This document shows positions 48,550 through 56,517 of a stretch of DNA of 64,000 bases, piece by piece. The number at the start of each line of letters is the position of its first letter. The first letter of the stretch is position 1. A model generated the notes under the pieces. That model searched no databases, had not been told where the DNA came from, and was given only the letters and a program-made list of their open reading frames with translations. The stretch covers positions 8,990,001 to 9,054,000 of the forward strand of contig NZ_CP034550.1 in the NCBI RefSeq assembly GCF_009498035.1. The letters are read 5' to 3'. The DNA comes from Saccharothrix syringae (GTDB taxonomy: Bacteria > Actinomycetota > Actinomycetes > Mycobacteriales > Pseudonocardiaceae). The position numbers and the translations under genes are program-made.

Positions 48550-49029
48550 GTGGAGCAGGTGGTGGAGATCTACACCGACGGCGCGTGCAGCGGGAACCCG
48601 GGCCCCGGCGGGTGGGGCGCCGTGCTGCGGTACGGGGCGCACGAGCGCGACCTGTTCGGCGGGGAGTCCTCGGCCACCACCAACAACCGGATGGAGCTGA
48701 TGGCCCCCATCCGGGCCCTGGAAACGCTCAAGCGGCCCTCGGTCGTGCGGATCTACACCGACAGCACGTACGTGCGCAACGGCGTGCTGTCCTGGATGGC
48801 CAAGTGGAAGGCCAACGGGTGGCTGACCTCCGGGCGGCAGCCGGTCAAGAACGTCGACCTGTGGCGGCGGCTCGACGCCGCCGCGGCGCCGCACCGGGTC
48901 GAGTGGCACTGGGTGAAGGGCCACGCGGGGCACCCGGAGAACGAGCGCGCGGACCGGCTGGCGGTCCGCGGCGTCCGGGCGGCGGTGGAGTCGGACCTGC
49001 GGGCGGACGTCGTCCACGACGGGCGGTAG
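48550..49029 (+). CDS. rnhA: Ribonuclease HI
   Basis: 159 residues. [25 protein letters not shown] (first Asp), [14 protein letters not shown] (Glu), [18 protein letters not shown] (second Asp), [20 protein letters not shown] (His and last Asp): all catalytic carboxylates present. Degrades RNA in RNA-DNA hybrids. GTG 48550 is 7 nt after TATGTT and lacks a ribosome site, indicating a leaderless start; ATG 48538 would lie inside that -10 element. Confidence 0.95.
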   Translation: MEQVVEIYTDGACSGNPGPGGWGAVLRYGAHERDLFGGESSATTNNRMELMAPIRALETLKRPSVVRIYTDSTYVRNGVLSWMAKWKANGWLTSGRQPVKNVDLWRRLDAAAAPHRVEWHWVKGHAGHPENERADRLAVRGVRAAVESDLRADVVHDGR

Positions 49030-49077
49030 GCGGGTCGCCCGCCCGCAGGTCCGCGGTTCCCCCCTCCGTCCGCGCCG

Positions 49078-49593
49078 CTAGATCAGCGGGCAGACGTCGT
49101 ACATGACGCGGAACAGGCGGGACGACTCCGGTGACTGCTCCGGCGGCAGGTCGAAGTACGCCTCGGCCGCCTCGGCGCACCGGGTGAGCAGGTCGTGCTC
49201 GCCGCTCAGGGCGGATTCGCGGGAACGGTGGTCGGCCAGGGCCTGGTCGACCTGCTCCTGCTGCTCCGCCACGCCGGTCAGGGCGAGTTCCCGCTGGGCG
49301 CGGGAGACGACGTGCTCGTCGCGCTCGCCCGCCGCGCTCGTGTAGAGCGCGGTGAGCAGGCCGGTGGTGGCGGCGAAGAGCGCGGCCAGGGCGGTCAGGG
49401 CGATCAGCGGGGCCCGGTTCGGGCGCGCGACTGGCAACAAAGGGTCCACAGAGGACGGTTCCGGGGACCGGACGGGTGCGGCTTCGGGCTGGTTGCCGCT
49501 CAACGGCTCCGGCTCGGCCGCGTTCCCCACCGGCTCCGGCAGCCCGGGGTGCGCTCCGTTCAACGACGGCCGGGTCACGTCAGGACTGGTCAC
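49078..49593 (-). CDS. Single-pass membrane protein with coiled coil (paralogue of upstream gene)
   Basis: 171 residues, unrecognised. About 75 Pro/Glu-rich cytosolic residues, one helix around 60-82 (APLIALTALAALFAATTGLLTALY), then an extracytoplasmic coiled coil (RAQRELALTGVAEQQEQVDQALADHRSRESALSGEHDLL) and a Cys-containing end (RCAEAAEAYFDL..VMYDVCPLI). GTG 49593 with GGGAGG upstream. 13 bp after the stop of the similarly built 49607-49972 gene, so a two-gene unit. Confidence 0.75.
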   Translation of the reverse strand: MTSPDVTRPSLNGAHPGLPEPVGNAAEPEPLSGNQPEAAPVRSPEPSSVDPLLPVARPNRAPLIALTALAALFAATTGLLTALYTSAAGERDEHVVSRAQRELALTGVAEQQEQVDQALADHRSRESALSGEHDLLTRCAEAAEAYFDLPPEQSPESSRLFRVMYDVCPLI

Positions 49594-49606
49594 GAGTGCC
49601 TCCCGC

Positions 49607-49972
49607 TCAGCAGTTGTCCGACGCGCGGTCCACGGCGGGCCCCAGCGCGGCGTCGTCGCCGTCACGCGCCGCGATGATCGAGTCCCGGGCCGGTTCGGCG
49701 CACCCGCGCAGCTCGGTGTTGCGCGCCTCCAGGTCGGAGATCCGGCCCAGCACCTCGTCGACCTGCCCGCGGGTGTCGGCCAGCCGCTCCTGCGCCCCGG
49801 TCAGCTCCCGGTCGGCCTCCTCCAGGTGCGCGACCTGCCGGTCCCGGTCGTCCACCACCTCGGCGTACCGGACTCCCATCAGCACCGACGCGCCGACCAG
49901 CAGCACGACGAGCACGCCCAGCACCACGACGGCGGCCCGCGGCCGGGTCGGTGCGGGTGCCTGGTAGGTCAT
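49607..49972 (-). CDS. Single-pass membrane protein with coiled coil
   Basis: 121 residues. Short Pro-rich cytosolic start (MTYQAPAPTRPR), helix about 13-34 (AAVVVLGVLVVLLVGASVLMGV), coiled coil (DRQVAHLEEADRELTGAQERLADTRGQVDEVLGRISDLEARNTEL), then GCAEPARDSI..ASDNC with a Cys pair. Same order helix-coil-CAE-Cys as the next gene. Lies about 130 bp downstream of the two-component genes on the same strand. Confidence 0.75.
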   Translation of the reverse strand: MTYQAPAPTRPRAAVVVLGVLVVLLVGASVLMGVRYAEVVDDRDRQVAHLEEADRELTGAQERLADTRGQVDEVLGRISDLEARNTELRGCAEPARDSIIAARDGDDAALGPAVDRASDNC

Positions 49973-50104
49973 GTGCCCTCCCTCTCGACGACACCGCGAA
50001 AGGTAGGGCGGCCACCGGACCCGCCGGCACCCCGCTCCGCCGCCGCACCACCCGTGACCTGCGGGAACGACCTCCCCGTTCCGGGCCGGACCGGGGACGG
50101 GGGG

Positions 50105-50710
50105 CTACAGCCAGCCGTTGTCCCGGGCGATCAGGAACGCCTCCGGGCGGGACGCCGCGCCGAGCTTGGCCACCGCCGCCGACAGGTGGTTGCGCACGGT
50201 CCCGGCGGACAGGTGCGCCCGGCGCGCGATCCCCGCCACCGGCGTGCCGTACTCGGCCAGCCGCAGCACCTCCAGCTCGCGCGGGGTCAGCGGGCACGGC
50301 GGCGTGGTCAGCGCGTCGGCCGCGAGCGCCGGGTCCACGTACCGCCCGCCGGCGTGCACGCGGCGGATCACGTCGGCCAGGGTGCCGCCCGGCGAGCCCT
50401 TCGGCAGGAACGCCCGGGCACCGGCCAGCAGGGCCCGCCGGAGGTGCGGCGGCTTGCCCCGGCCGGTCAGCACGACCACGGCGCACGCCGGCAGCGCGGC
50501 CGCCAGCTCGGCGGTCACCTCGAACCCGTCGAGCCGGGGCATCTGGAGGTCCACCACGGCCACGTCCGGCCGGTGCGCCAGCGCCTCGTCCACCGCCGCC
50601 CGGCCGTCCGCGGCGTGGGCCACCACCTCGATGTCGGGTTCGAGCCCGAGCAGCGCGGCGACCGCGACGCGGATCAGCTCCTCGTCGTCGGCCAGCAGCA
50701 CGCGTATCAC
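50105..50710 (-). CDS. LuxR-type response regulator
   Basis: 201 residues. Receiver domain IRVLLADDEELIRVAVAALL, phosphoacceptor Asp in DVAVVDLQMPRLDG, VVVLTGRG and AFLPKGSPG (Lys). C-terminal LuxR/NarL HTH: LTPRELEVLRLAEYGTPVAGIARRAHLSAGTVRNHLSAAVAKLGAASRPEAFLIARDNGWL. GTG overlaps the kinase stop (GTGA). Partner of the kinase directly upstream. Confidence 0.95.
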   Translation of the reverse strand: MIRVLLADDEELIRVAVAALLGLEPDIEVVAHAADGRAAVDEALAHRPDVAVVDLQMPRLDGFEVTAELAAALPACAVVVLTGRGKPPHLRRALLAGARAFLPKGSPGGTLADVIRRVHAGGRYVDPALAADALTTPPCPLTPRELEVLRLAEYGTPVAGIARRAHLSAGTVRNHLSAAVAKLGAASRPEAFLIARDNGWL

Positions 50711-51792
50711 GTCCGCACGGTCGCCACCAGCGTGAACACCCCGTCCTCCTCCCCCGCGCGCAGCGTGCCGCCGACCCGCGCCAACCGCTCGGCCAGCCCG
50801 TCGAGCCCCGTGCCGCGACCGCGACCGCGACCGGCCGACGCGCCGTCGTTGGCCACGGTCAGCCGGACGCCCGACGGCTCCAGCGCGACCTCGATCGTGC
50901 ACCACCGGGCCCGGCTGTGCCGCAGCACGTTCGTCCCCGCCTCCCGCAGCGCCCACGACAGCTCGTGCGCCACCGCGGGCAGCGACGGCGGGACCGCCAC
51001 CGTGCACCGCACCCCGGACGAGGTCAACACCCGCGCGATCGCCGCCGCCTGCTCGCCCAACTCCACCGACCGGTAGCCGTCCACGGCCTCGCGCAGGTCG
51101 GCCAGCGCCGCCGCGGCCAGCTCCCGCACCCCGCCGGCCTCCGCACCGGCCCGCGCCGCGTCCGACGGTGCCAGCCGCTCGGCCAGCTCCGCCTTGAGCG
51201 CGATCACGGTCAGCCGGTGCCCGAGCACGTCGTGCAGGTCCCGCGCGAACCGCAGCCGCTCCTCGATCACGGCCAGCCGCGCCCGCGCCTCGCGCCCCTC
51301 CTGCGCCTGCACCATCAGGTCCCACAACCACACCGGCAGCACGTGCACCAGCGCCAGCCCGATGCCCACGCCACCGGCGACCAGCGCCGCCGCCAGGGGC
51401 GCCGACGACACCAGCGCCGCGACCACGACGACCCCCAGCGCGGGCACCCACCAGCGCCGCGCCAGCACGGGCGCCGTGCCGACCAGCGCCGCACCCAGCC
51501 ACGCCCACGTCTCCCACCGCCCGGCCGCGACCGGCGCCACCAGCGGCGGGGACAGCGCGGTCGCCACCGCCAGCGCCACCAGCCGCGGCCCGCGCCGCAC
51601 CGGCGACACCGCCGCGTGCAGCACCGCGGCGTGGGCCGCGGCGAACAGCAGCACGCCCAGGCCACCGAGCCACACCCACCGCGGCCGCGGCTCCAGCAGC
51701 AGCCCGATCCCCGGCCCCACCAGGCTCGTCGACCACGCCACGCCCAGCGACACCAGGGTGAGCACCCGGGCCCGCCGCACCGCGCTCACCAT
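50707..51792 (-). CDS. Sensor histidine kinase (HisKA_3 / NarL-type)
   Basis: 361 residues. Several transmembrane helices in the first 160 residues, then the dimerisation/phosphoacceptor segment EERLRFARDLHDVLGHRLTVIALKAELAERL with its His, and a C-terminal ATPase with LREAGTNVLRHSRARWC (N box), VRLTVANDGASAGRGRGRGTGLDGLAERLARVGG (G boxes). ATG 51792 or GTG 51789, both overlapping the preceding gene's TGA. Signal unknown. Confidence 0.93.
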   Translation of the reverse strand: MVSAVRRARVLTLVSLGVAWSTSLVGPGIGLLLEPRPRWVWLGGLGVLLFAAAHAAVLHAAVSPVRRGPRLVALAVATALSPPLVAPVAAGRWETWAWLGAALVGTAPVLARRWWVPALGVVVVAALVSSAPLAAALVAGGVGIGLALVHVLPVWLWDLMVQAQEGREARARLAVIEERLRFARDLHDVLGHRLTVIALKAELAERLAPSDAARAGAEAGGVRELAAAALADLREAVDGYRSVELGEQAAAIARVLTSSGVRCTVAVPPSLPAVAHELSWALREAGTNVLRHSRARWCTIEVALEPSGVRLTVANDGASAGRGRGRGTGLDGLAERLARVGGTLRAGEEDGVFTLVATVRT

Positions 51793-52175
51793 GCGAGCGA
51801 CACCCCCACGAACGAGTCCACCACCACGCAGCCCAGGGCGTACCAGCGCGGCACGACCAGGTCGGCGCGGAAGTGCGCCAGGTCCCACGCCGCGTGCGCC
51901 AGCCAGCCCGCCGCCACCGCGCACCGGCCGACCCCGGGGTCCACCGCCAGCGCCACCGCGGCCACCCCGCCGAACAGCACCACCCCCGCGACCTGCGCGG
52001 CGAGCACCGCGGGCCGCCGCGCGAAGCCGCGGGCCAGCGCGAACACCAGGTAGGCCAGCGCGCACGCGGGCAGGCCCCACGTGCCGAAACCGGTCCAGTC
52101 GCCGTCGTCGTCCGCGACGATCGCGAACCCCAGCGCGGCGGACACCACCAGGGAGAGCAACGAAGAACGCGTCAT
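51786..52175 (-). CDS. Small polytopic membrane protein in the two-component operon
   Basis: 129 residues with about four hydrophobic helices (LLSLVVSAALGFAIVA, LPACALAYLVFALARG, VLAAQVAGVVLFGGVAAVALAV, ALGCVVVDSFVGVSLAW). Unknown family. First gene of the operon; its stop overlaps the kinase start, so it may be an accessory sensor. Confidence 0.75.
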   Translation of the reverse strand: MTRSSLLSLVVSAALGFAIVADDDGDWTGFGTWGLPACALAYLVFALARGFARRPAVLAAQVAGVVLFGGVAAVALAVDPGVGRCAVAAGWLAHAAWDLAHFRADLVVPRWYALGCVVVDSFVGVSLAW

Positions 52176-52265
52176 GCCCCCACGCTGCGGCCCGCGGCGC
52201 GCAATCCCCACCCCCGCGGTGTCACGGGAAACCCGTGCGGAACGCACGGGTCGCCCATGACACCG

Positions 52266-53396
52266 TCAGAACGCCGACGCGAGCCGCCGCATCCCCTCCG
52301 CGATCTCGGCGGGCGTGGCGGTGGTGAAGGACAGGCGCAGGGTCGAGTGGTCCGGTGTGGTGGCGTAGAACGACGCGCCCGGCACGAACGCCACGTCCCG
52401 CGCCAGCGCCTCGCGCAGCAGCACCGCCGTGTCCACCTCGCCCGGCAGGGTCAGCCACACGAACATGCCGCCGTCCGGGTCGGTCCACGTCGTGCCCGCC
52501 GGGACGGTGTCCGGCAGGGCCGCGAGCATCGCGTCACGGCGCTCGCGGTAGGTCGCGCACAGGCGGGCGACGTGCGCGTCCAGGTCGTGCGCCGCCAGGT
52601 ACACCGCGGCGGCGGCCTGGTCGACCGCGGAGGTGTGCAGGTCCGCCGCCTGCTTGACCACGACCAGCGTGCGCAGGATCGGCTCCGGCGCGCGCAGCCA
52701 GCCCAGGCGCAGGCCGGGGGCGCCGACCTTGGAGAAGCTGCCCAGGTGCAGCACCCGCTCGCCGAACGACGCCAGGGCGGGCACCGGCTCGCCCCGGTAG
52801 CGCAGCTCGCCGTACGGGTCGTCCTCGACGACCCACAGGCCGTGCCGCTCGGCGAGCGCCGCGATGGCCCGCCGGCGGGTCTCGTCGAGGGTGCGGCCGG
52901 TGGGGTTGGCGAAGGTGGGCACCAGGTACAGCAGTTCGGGGCGCTCGCGCTCGACCACCTCGGCGAGGGCGTCGGGGTCCATGCCGCGCTCGTCGCCGGC
53001 GACGGGCACGACCCGCGCGCCCGCGAGCCGGAAGCACTGGAGGGCCGCCAGGTAGGTGGGTTCCTCGACCGCGACCACCGCGCCGGGCTCCAGCAGGGCG
53101 GTGGCGATCAGGGTCAGCGCCTGCTGGGAGCCGGTGGTGACGAGCAGGTCGCCCGTCGCGGTGGGCAGGCCGCGGGCGGTGAGCCGGGCGGCGACCAGGG
53201 CGCGCAGGTCCGGGTCGCCCTCGGTGGGCGCGTACTGGAGGGAGCGCCGGGACACCGCCCGGCCGAACGCCTCGCGCAGGCCCTCGACGTCGAAGAGCTC
53301 GGGGGCGGGCAGGCCGCCGGCGAAGGAGATGACCTCGGGGCGGGCGGTCAGGGCGAGCAGGTCGCGGACCGGTGAGCTGGAGAACGTGCGCGGCAC
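52266..53396 (-). CDS. PLP-dependent aminotransferase (class I/II, LysN/MocR-like catalytic domain)
   Basis: 376 residues. ISFAGGLPAPELFDVEGLREAFGRAV, LQYAPTEGDPDLRALVAARL, TTGSQQALTLIATALLEPGAVVAVEEPTYLAAL, VPTFANPTGRTL, VVEDDPYGELRY and PLP-lysine LGSFSKVGAPGLRLGWLRAP. No GntR-type HTH precedes it, so it is a stand-alone enzyme such as 2-aminoadipate or branched-chain aminotransferase. GTG 53396 with GAGGAG upstream. Divergent from the sigma factor gene. Confidence 0.9.
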   Translation of the reverse strand: MPRTFSSSPVRDLLALTARPEVISFAGGLPAPELFDVEGLREAFGRAVSRRSLQYAPTEGDPDLRALVAARLTARGLPTATGDLLVTTGSQQALTLIATALLEPGAVVAVEEPTYLAALQCFRLAGARVVPVAGDERGMDPDALAEVVERERPELLYLVPTFANPTGRTLDETRRRAIAALAERHGLWVVEDDPYGELRYRGEPVPALASFGERVLHLGSFSKVGAPGLRLGWLRAPEPILRTLVVVKQAADLHTSAVDQAAAAVYLAAHDLDAHVARLCATYRERRDAMLAALPDTVPAGTTWTDPDGGMFVWLTLPGEVDTAVLLREALARDVAFVPGASFYATTPDHSTLRLSFTTATPAEIAEGMRRLASAF

Positions 53397-53505
53397 GGGG
53401 ACTCCTCGGAGAAGACGTGGTCGAACGGGGGTGAACGCGGTGGTGCCACGCCGGGACGGCCGCTCCGAGGGGTCAGGGGCGCCACCACCACCTTACCTTG
53501 GGCGC

Positions 53506-54474
53506 GTGGACCTGGAATCGCACCGCGTGGAGCTGACCGGCTACTGCTACCGCATGCTGGGCGGGCCGTTCGAGGCCGAGGACGCCGTGCAGGAGACGTT
53601 CGTGCGGGCGTGGCGCGGCACCTACGACCCGGCGCGCGGGTCGCTGCGGGCGTGGTTGTACGCGATTGCCACGAACGTGTGCCTCGACCTGCTGCGCACC
53701 GCCCGGCGGCGGGCCGTGGCGATGGACCTGGCCTCGCCCGCGGCCCCGGGCACGCCGCTGGGCGAGCCGCTGCCCGCGTCGGCGTGGGTGCTGCCCGTGC
53801 CGGACGAGCGCGTGCTGCCCGCCGACCAGGTCGCCGCGGACCGGGAGGGCGTGCGGCTGGCGTTCGTGGCCGCGTTGCAGCACCTGCCGCCGCGGCAGCG
53901 GGCGGTGCTGATCCTGCGGGACGTGCTGTGCTGGCGGGCCGCGGAGGTCGCCCGATTGCTGGGGACCACGGTCGCGTCGGTGAACAGCGCGCTGCAACGG
54001 GCCCGCGCCACCATCGCCGACCGCAGGCCGGAGCCGCTGCGGCCGGTGGACCCCGGCCTGCTGGAGCGGTACGCGACGGCGTTCGAGCGGCACGACGTGC
54101 CGGCGCTCGTCGCGCTGCTGCACGAGGACGCCACGACGGCCATGCCGCCGTTCGCGTGGTGGCTGCGGGGGCGGGCGGACATCGCGGCCGTGCTGTCCTT
54201 CGGCGGCAGCGGCTGCGAGACCGCGCGGCTGGTGCCGGCGCGGGCCAGCGGCGTGCCCGCGTTCGGCCAGTACCGGCCGGACGGGGAGGGCGCGTACCGG
54301 CCGTTCGCGCTGGTGGTCGTGGAGTTCTCGGGCGGGTGCCAGCTGGGCGCGACCACGTTCCTGGGCGACGAGCTGTTCGGGTTGTTCGGCCTGCCGATGA
54401 GTTTGCCCGCCGCCGCCCGTAGCAGCGGGTGGGACCACGATCGATCGGGAGGGCTTCGGTGTACGACATCGTGA
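53506..54474 (+). CDS. Sigma-70 family (ECF-like) factor with SnoaL-like C-terminal extension
   Basis: 322 residues. Region 2: HRVELTGYCYRMLGGPFEAEDAVQETFVRAWRGTYDPARGSLRAWLYAIATNVCLDLLR. Region 4: ALQHLPPRQRAVLILRDVLCWRAAEVARLLGTTVASVNSALQRARATI. The C-terminal 120 residues (ERYATAFERHDVPALVALLHEDATTAMPPFAWWLRGRADIAAVL) form the SnoaL-type domain typical of the SigG/SigX5-like group. No anti-sigma gene nearby. GTG 53506 follows TACCTT by 6 nt (leaderless). The end overlaps the hydrolase gene by 16 bp. Confidence 0.92.
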   Translation: MDLESHRVELTGYCYRMLGGPFEAEDAVQETFVRAWRGTYDPARGSLRAWLYAIATNVCLDLLRTARRRAVAMDLASPAAPGTPLGEPLPASAWVLPVPDERVLPADQVAADREGVRLAFVAALQHLPPRQRAVLILRDVLCWRAAEVARLLGTTVASVNSALQRARATIADRRPEPLRPVDPGLLERYATAFERHDVPALVALLHEDATTAMPPFAWWLRGRADIAAVLSFGGSGCETARLVPARASGVPAFGQYRPDGEGAYRPFALVVVEFSGGCQLGATTFLGDELFGLFGLPMSLPAAARSSGWDHDRSGGLRCTTS

Positions 54475-55199
54475 ACGGCGTGCGCACCTGGCACGAGGTG
54501 CGCGGCGAGGGCGAGCCGGTGGTGCTGCTGCACGGCGGGTTCGCCGACTCGCGGGACTTCGGGCCGAACCTGGCCCGGCTGGCGGACCGGTTCCGCGTGC
54601 ACACCGCGGACCGGCGGGGGCACGGCCGCACCCCGGACGTGCCGGGCCCGGTGGGGCTGGACGTGCTGGCGGGCGACCTGGCCGCGTTCCTGGAGCAGGT
54701 CGTCGGCGGGCCGGCGCACCTGGTCGGCTACAGCGCGGGCGGCGTGGTGGCGCTGGGCCTGGCCCAGCGGCGGCCGGACCTGGTGCGCAGGCTGGCGGTG
54801 CTCAACACCGCGTTCGCCAAGGAGGGCTGGATCTTCCTGCCGGAGGTCGGCGGCGAGCTGCCCGCCGAGCTGGCCGACCGGTACGCCGAGGTGTCGCCGG
54901 ACGGGCGCGACCACCTGCCGGTGGTGGTGGAGAAGTACGCGCGGGCCGCGCACTCCGACGAGGCGGTGGACCTCGCCGCGATCACGGCGCCGACGCTGGT
55001 GCTGGGCAGCGACGACGACATCGTCCACCTGGAGCACACCCTCGCGCTGTACCGGGGCATCGCGGACGCGCAGCTGTGCGTGCTGCCCGGGTCCTCGCAC
55101 CTGGTGCTGTTCGAGCGGCCGGAGCTGTGCGCGTCCCTGGTGGCCGAGTTCCTGACCACCACGCCGGAGCCGCTGATGCCCGTGCGGCGCGCCGGTTGA
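54459..55199 (+). CDS. Alpha/beta hydrolase
   Basis: 246 residues. Oxyanion segment VVLLHGGFADSRDFGP, nucleophile elbow LVGYSAGGVVALGLA (Ser), acid Asp in LVLGSDDDIVHLEH and His in LPGSSHLVLFERP. GTG 54459 with GGGAGG 6 bp upstream, overlapping the sigma factor gene, so probably co-expressed with it. Substrate unknown. Confidence 0.9.
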   Translation: MYDIVNGVRTWHEVRGEGEPVVLLHGGFADSRDFGPNLARLADRFRVHTADRRGHGRTPDVPGPVGLDVLAGDLAAFLEQVVGGPAHLVGYSAGGVVALGLAQRRPDLVRRLAVLNTAFAKEGWIFLPEVGGELPAELADRYAEVSPDGRDHLPVVVEKYARAAHSDEAVDLAAITAPTLVLGSDDDIVHLEHTLALYRGIADAQLCVLPGSSHLVLFERPELCASLVAEFLTTTPEPLMPVRRAG

Positions 55200-55226
55200 C
55201 AGCGAATATGCCGTAGCGGCTATATT
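55196..55226 (+). promoter_or_regulatory. Promoter and candidate operator of the arsR-type gene
   Basis: TTGACA (55196-55201) and TATATT (55221-55226), spacer 19 bp, with the ATG 6 nt after the -10, so transcription should start at the ATG. An imperfect dyad, AATAT at 55205 and ATATT at 55222, fills the spacer and covers the -10, the expected place for an autorepressor. The -35 overlaps the hydrolase stop codon. Confidence 0.65.
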
Positions 55227-55232
55227 GCCGAC

Positions 55233-55538
55233 ATGGCATCTACCTTCGCCGTGCTCGCCGACCCGCAGCGGCGTCGCATCCTCGACGTGCTGCGGGCCGG
55301 CGAGCGGCCGGTCAACGACCTGGTCGACGGGCTCTCGGTGAGCCAGCCGACCGTGTCCAAGCACCTGAAGGTGCTGCGCGAGGCGGGCCTGGTCGAGGTC
55401 CGCCGGGACGCGCAGCGGCGCCTGTACCGGCTGCGCCCCGAGCCGCTGGCCGAGGTCGACGCCTGGCTGGCGCCCTACCGGCGCATGTGGGAGCGGAGCC
55501 TGGACGCGTTGGAACGCCGACTGGACGAGGTGGACTGA
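55233..55538 (+). CDS. ArsR-family transcriptional regulator
   Basis: 101 residues: FAVLADPQRRRILDVLRAGERPVNDLVDGLSVSQPTVSKHLKVLREAGLVEVRRDAQRRLYRLRPEPLAEVDAWLAPYRRMWERSLDALERRLDE. No Cys metal site. This is the subgroup usually paired with AHSA1 proteins, and such a gene follows 1 bp after its stop. The dyad at 55205-55226 is its likely target. Confidence 0.95.
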   Translation: MASTFAVLADPQRRRILDVLRAGERPVNDLVDGLSVSQPTVSKHLKVLREAGLVEVRRDAQRRLYRLRPEPLAEVDAWLAPYRRMWERSLDALERRLDEVD

Positions 55539-55539
55539 G

Positions 55540-56517
55540 ATGGGCGCCGAACTGCGCCGGATCGACGGCAGGCCCGTGCTGCGCTTCGAGCGGGTGCTCG
55601 CCCACCCGCCCGCCAAGGTGTGGCGGGTGGTGACCGAACCGCCGGAGCTGGCGCACTGGTTCCCGGCGGCGGTCGAGATCGAGGGGCGGGAGATGCGGTT
55701 CTCCTTCCCCGACGAGGTCCTGACCGACGTCATCGACCCGACGTCCACCGGGGAGGTCCTGGAGCTGGACCCGCCCAGGGTGTTCGCGTTCCGGTGGAGC
55801 ACCGACGTGCTGCGGTTCGAGCTGCTGCCCCACGAGCGCGGCTGCCTGCTGGTGTTCACGGCCGTGCTGGGCGCCGAGCGCGGTGCGGCGCGCGACGCCG
55901 TCGGGTGGGACACCTGCCTGGCCGCGCTGGAGGCCCGGTTGGACGACCGGCCGTTCAGCGGTGGTGGGGAGGTGTTGGGGGCGATCGAGCGGTACACGCG
56001 CGAGTTCGGGCTGGACACCGGGCGGTTCGAGGACGGGGTGGTGCGGTTCGTGCGCGACCTGGTCTGGCGCCCGCTCGACGAGGTGTGGGCGGTGTTGACC
56101 GGGGGCGAAGGCGGGCGCGAGGCCGGGATCGGGACTGCGGCCGGGGCCGGGGCCGGGACTGCGGCTGAAGCCAGGGCCGGGGCTGAAGGCGCTGCCGCGG
56201 GCGAGACCGGAACCGGCGTGCCCGTGCGCGCCACCAACCCGCACGTCCCCGCCGGCCCGCTGGTCGAGCGCACCCCGCCGCGCGTCCTGGTGTTCGACTC
56301 GCCGACCGGGCGCGTCCGCTGGGAGTTCCGCGCCGACCCCGAGCGGGGCACCTCGGTCGAGCTGACGCACGCGCTCACCGACCCGGCGTTCGCCCCTCAA
56401 GCCCTCGCCGCCTGGCACGCGCACCTGGAGCTGTTCTTCGCGGCCACCTTCGGGGAGGTCCGCTGCCCCTGGCCGGAGCGGCGCGTCGCCGAACTGGTCG
56501 AGCACTACGGCAGCTGA
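55540..56517 (+). CDS. Tandem AHSA1/SRPBCC-domain protein with low-complexity insert
   Basis: 325 residues. First AHSA1 domain about 8-130 (RFERVLAHPPAKVWRVVTEPPELAHWFPAAVEIEGREMRFSF..VLELDPPRVFAFRWSTDVLRFEL). A second, truncated one runs about 165-320 (VRFVRDLVWRPLDEVWAVL then PPRVLVFDSPTGRVRWEF..ELTHALTD..WHAHLELFFAATFG). Between VWAVLTGGEG and GVPVRATNPHV lies an Ala/Gly repeat (AGAGAGTAAEARAGAEGAAAG) coded by repeats of GCCGGGGCCGGG type, replacing part of the second domain. Ends 13 bp inside the convergent glycohydrolase gene. Confidence 0.87.
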   Translation: MGAELRRIDGRPVLRFERVLAHPPAKVWRVVTEPPELAHWFPAAVEIEGREMRFSFPDEVLTDVIDPTSTGEVLELDPPRVFAFRWSTDVLRFELLPHERGCLLVFTAVLGAERGAARDAVGWDTCLAALEARLDDRPFSGGGEVLGAIERYTREFGLDTGRFEDGVVRFVRDLVWRPLDEVWAVLTGGEGGREAGIGTAAGAGAGTAAEARAGAEGAAAGETGTGVPVRATNPHVPAGPLVERTPPRVLVFDSPTGRVRWEFRADPERGTSVELTHALTDPAFAPQALAAWHAHLELFFAATFGEVRCPWPERRVAELVEHYGS

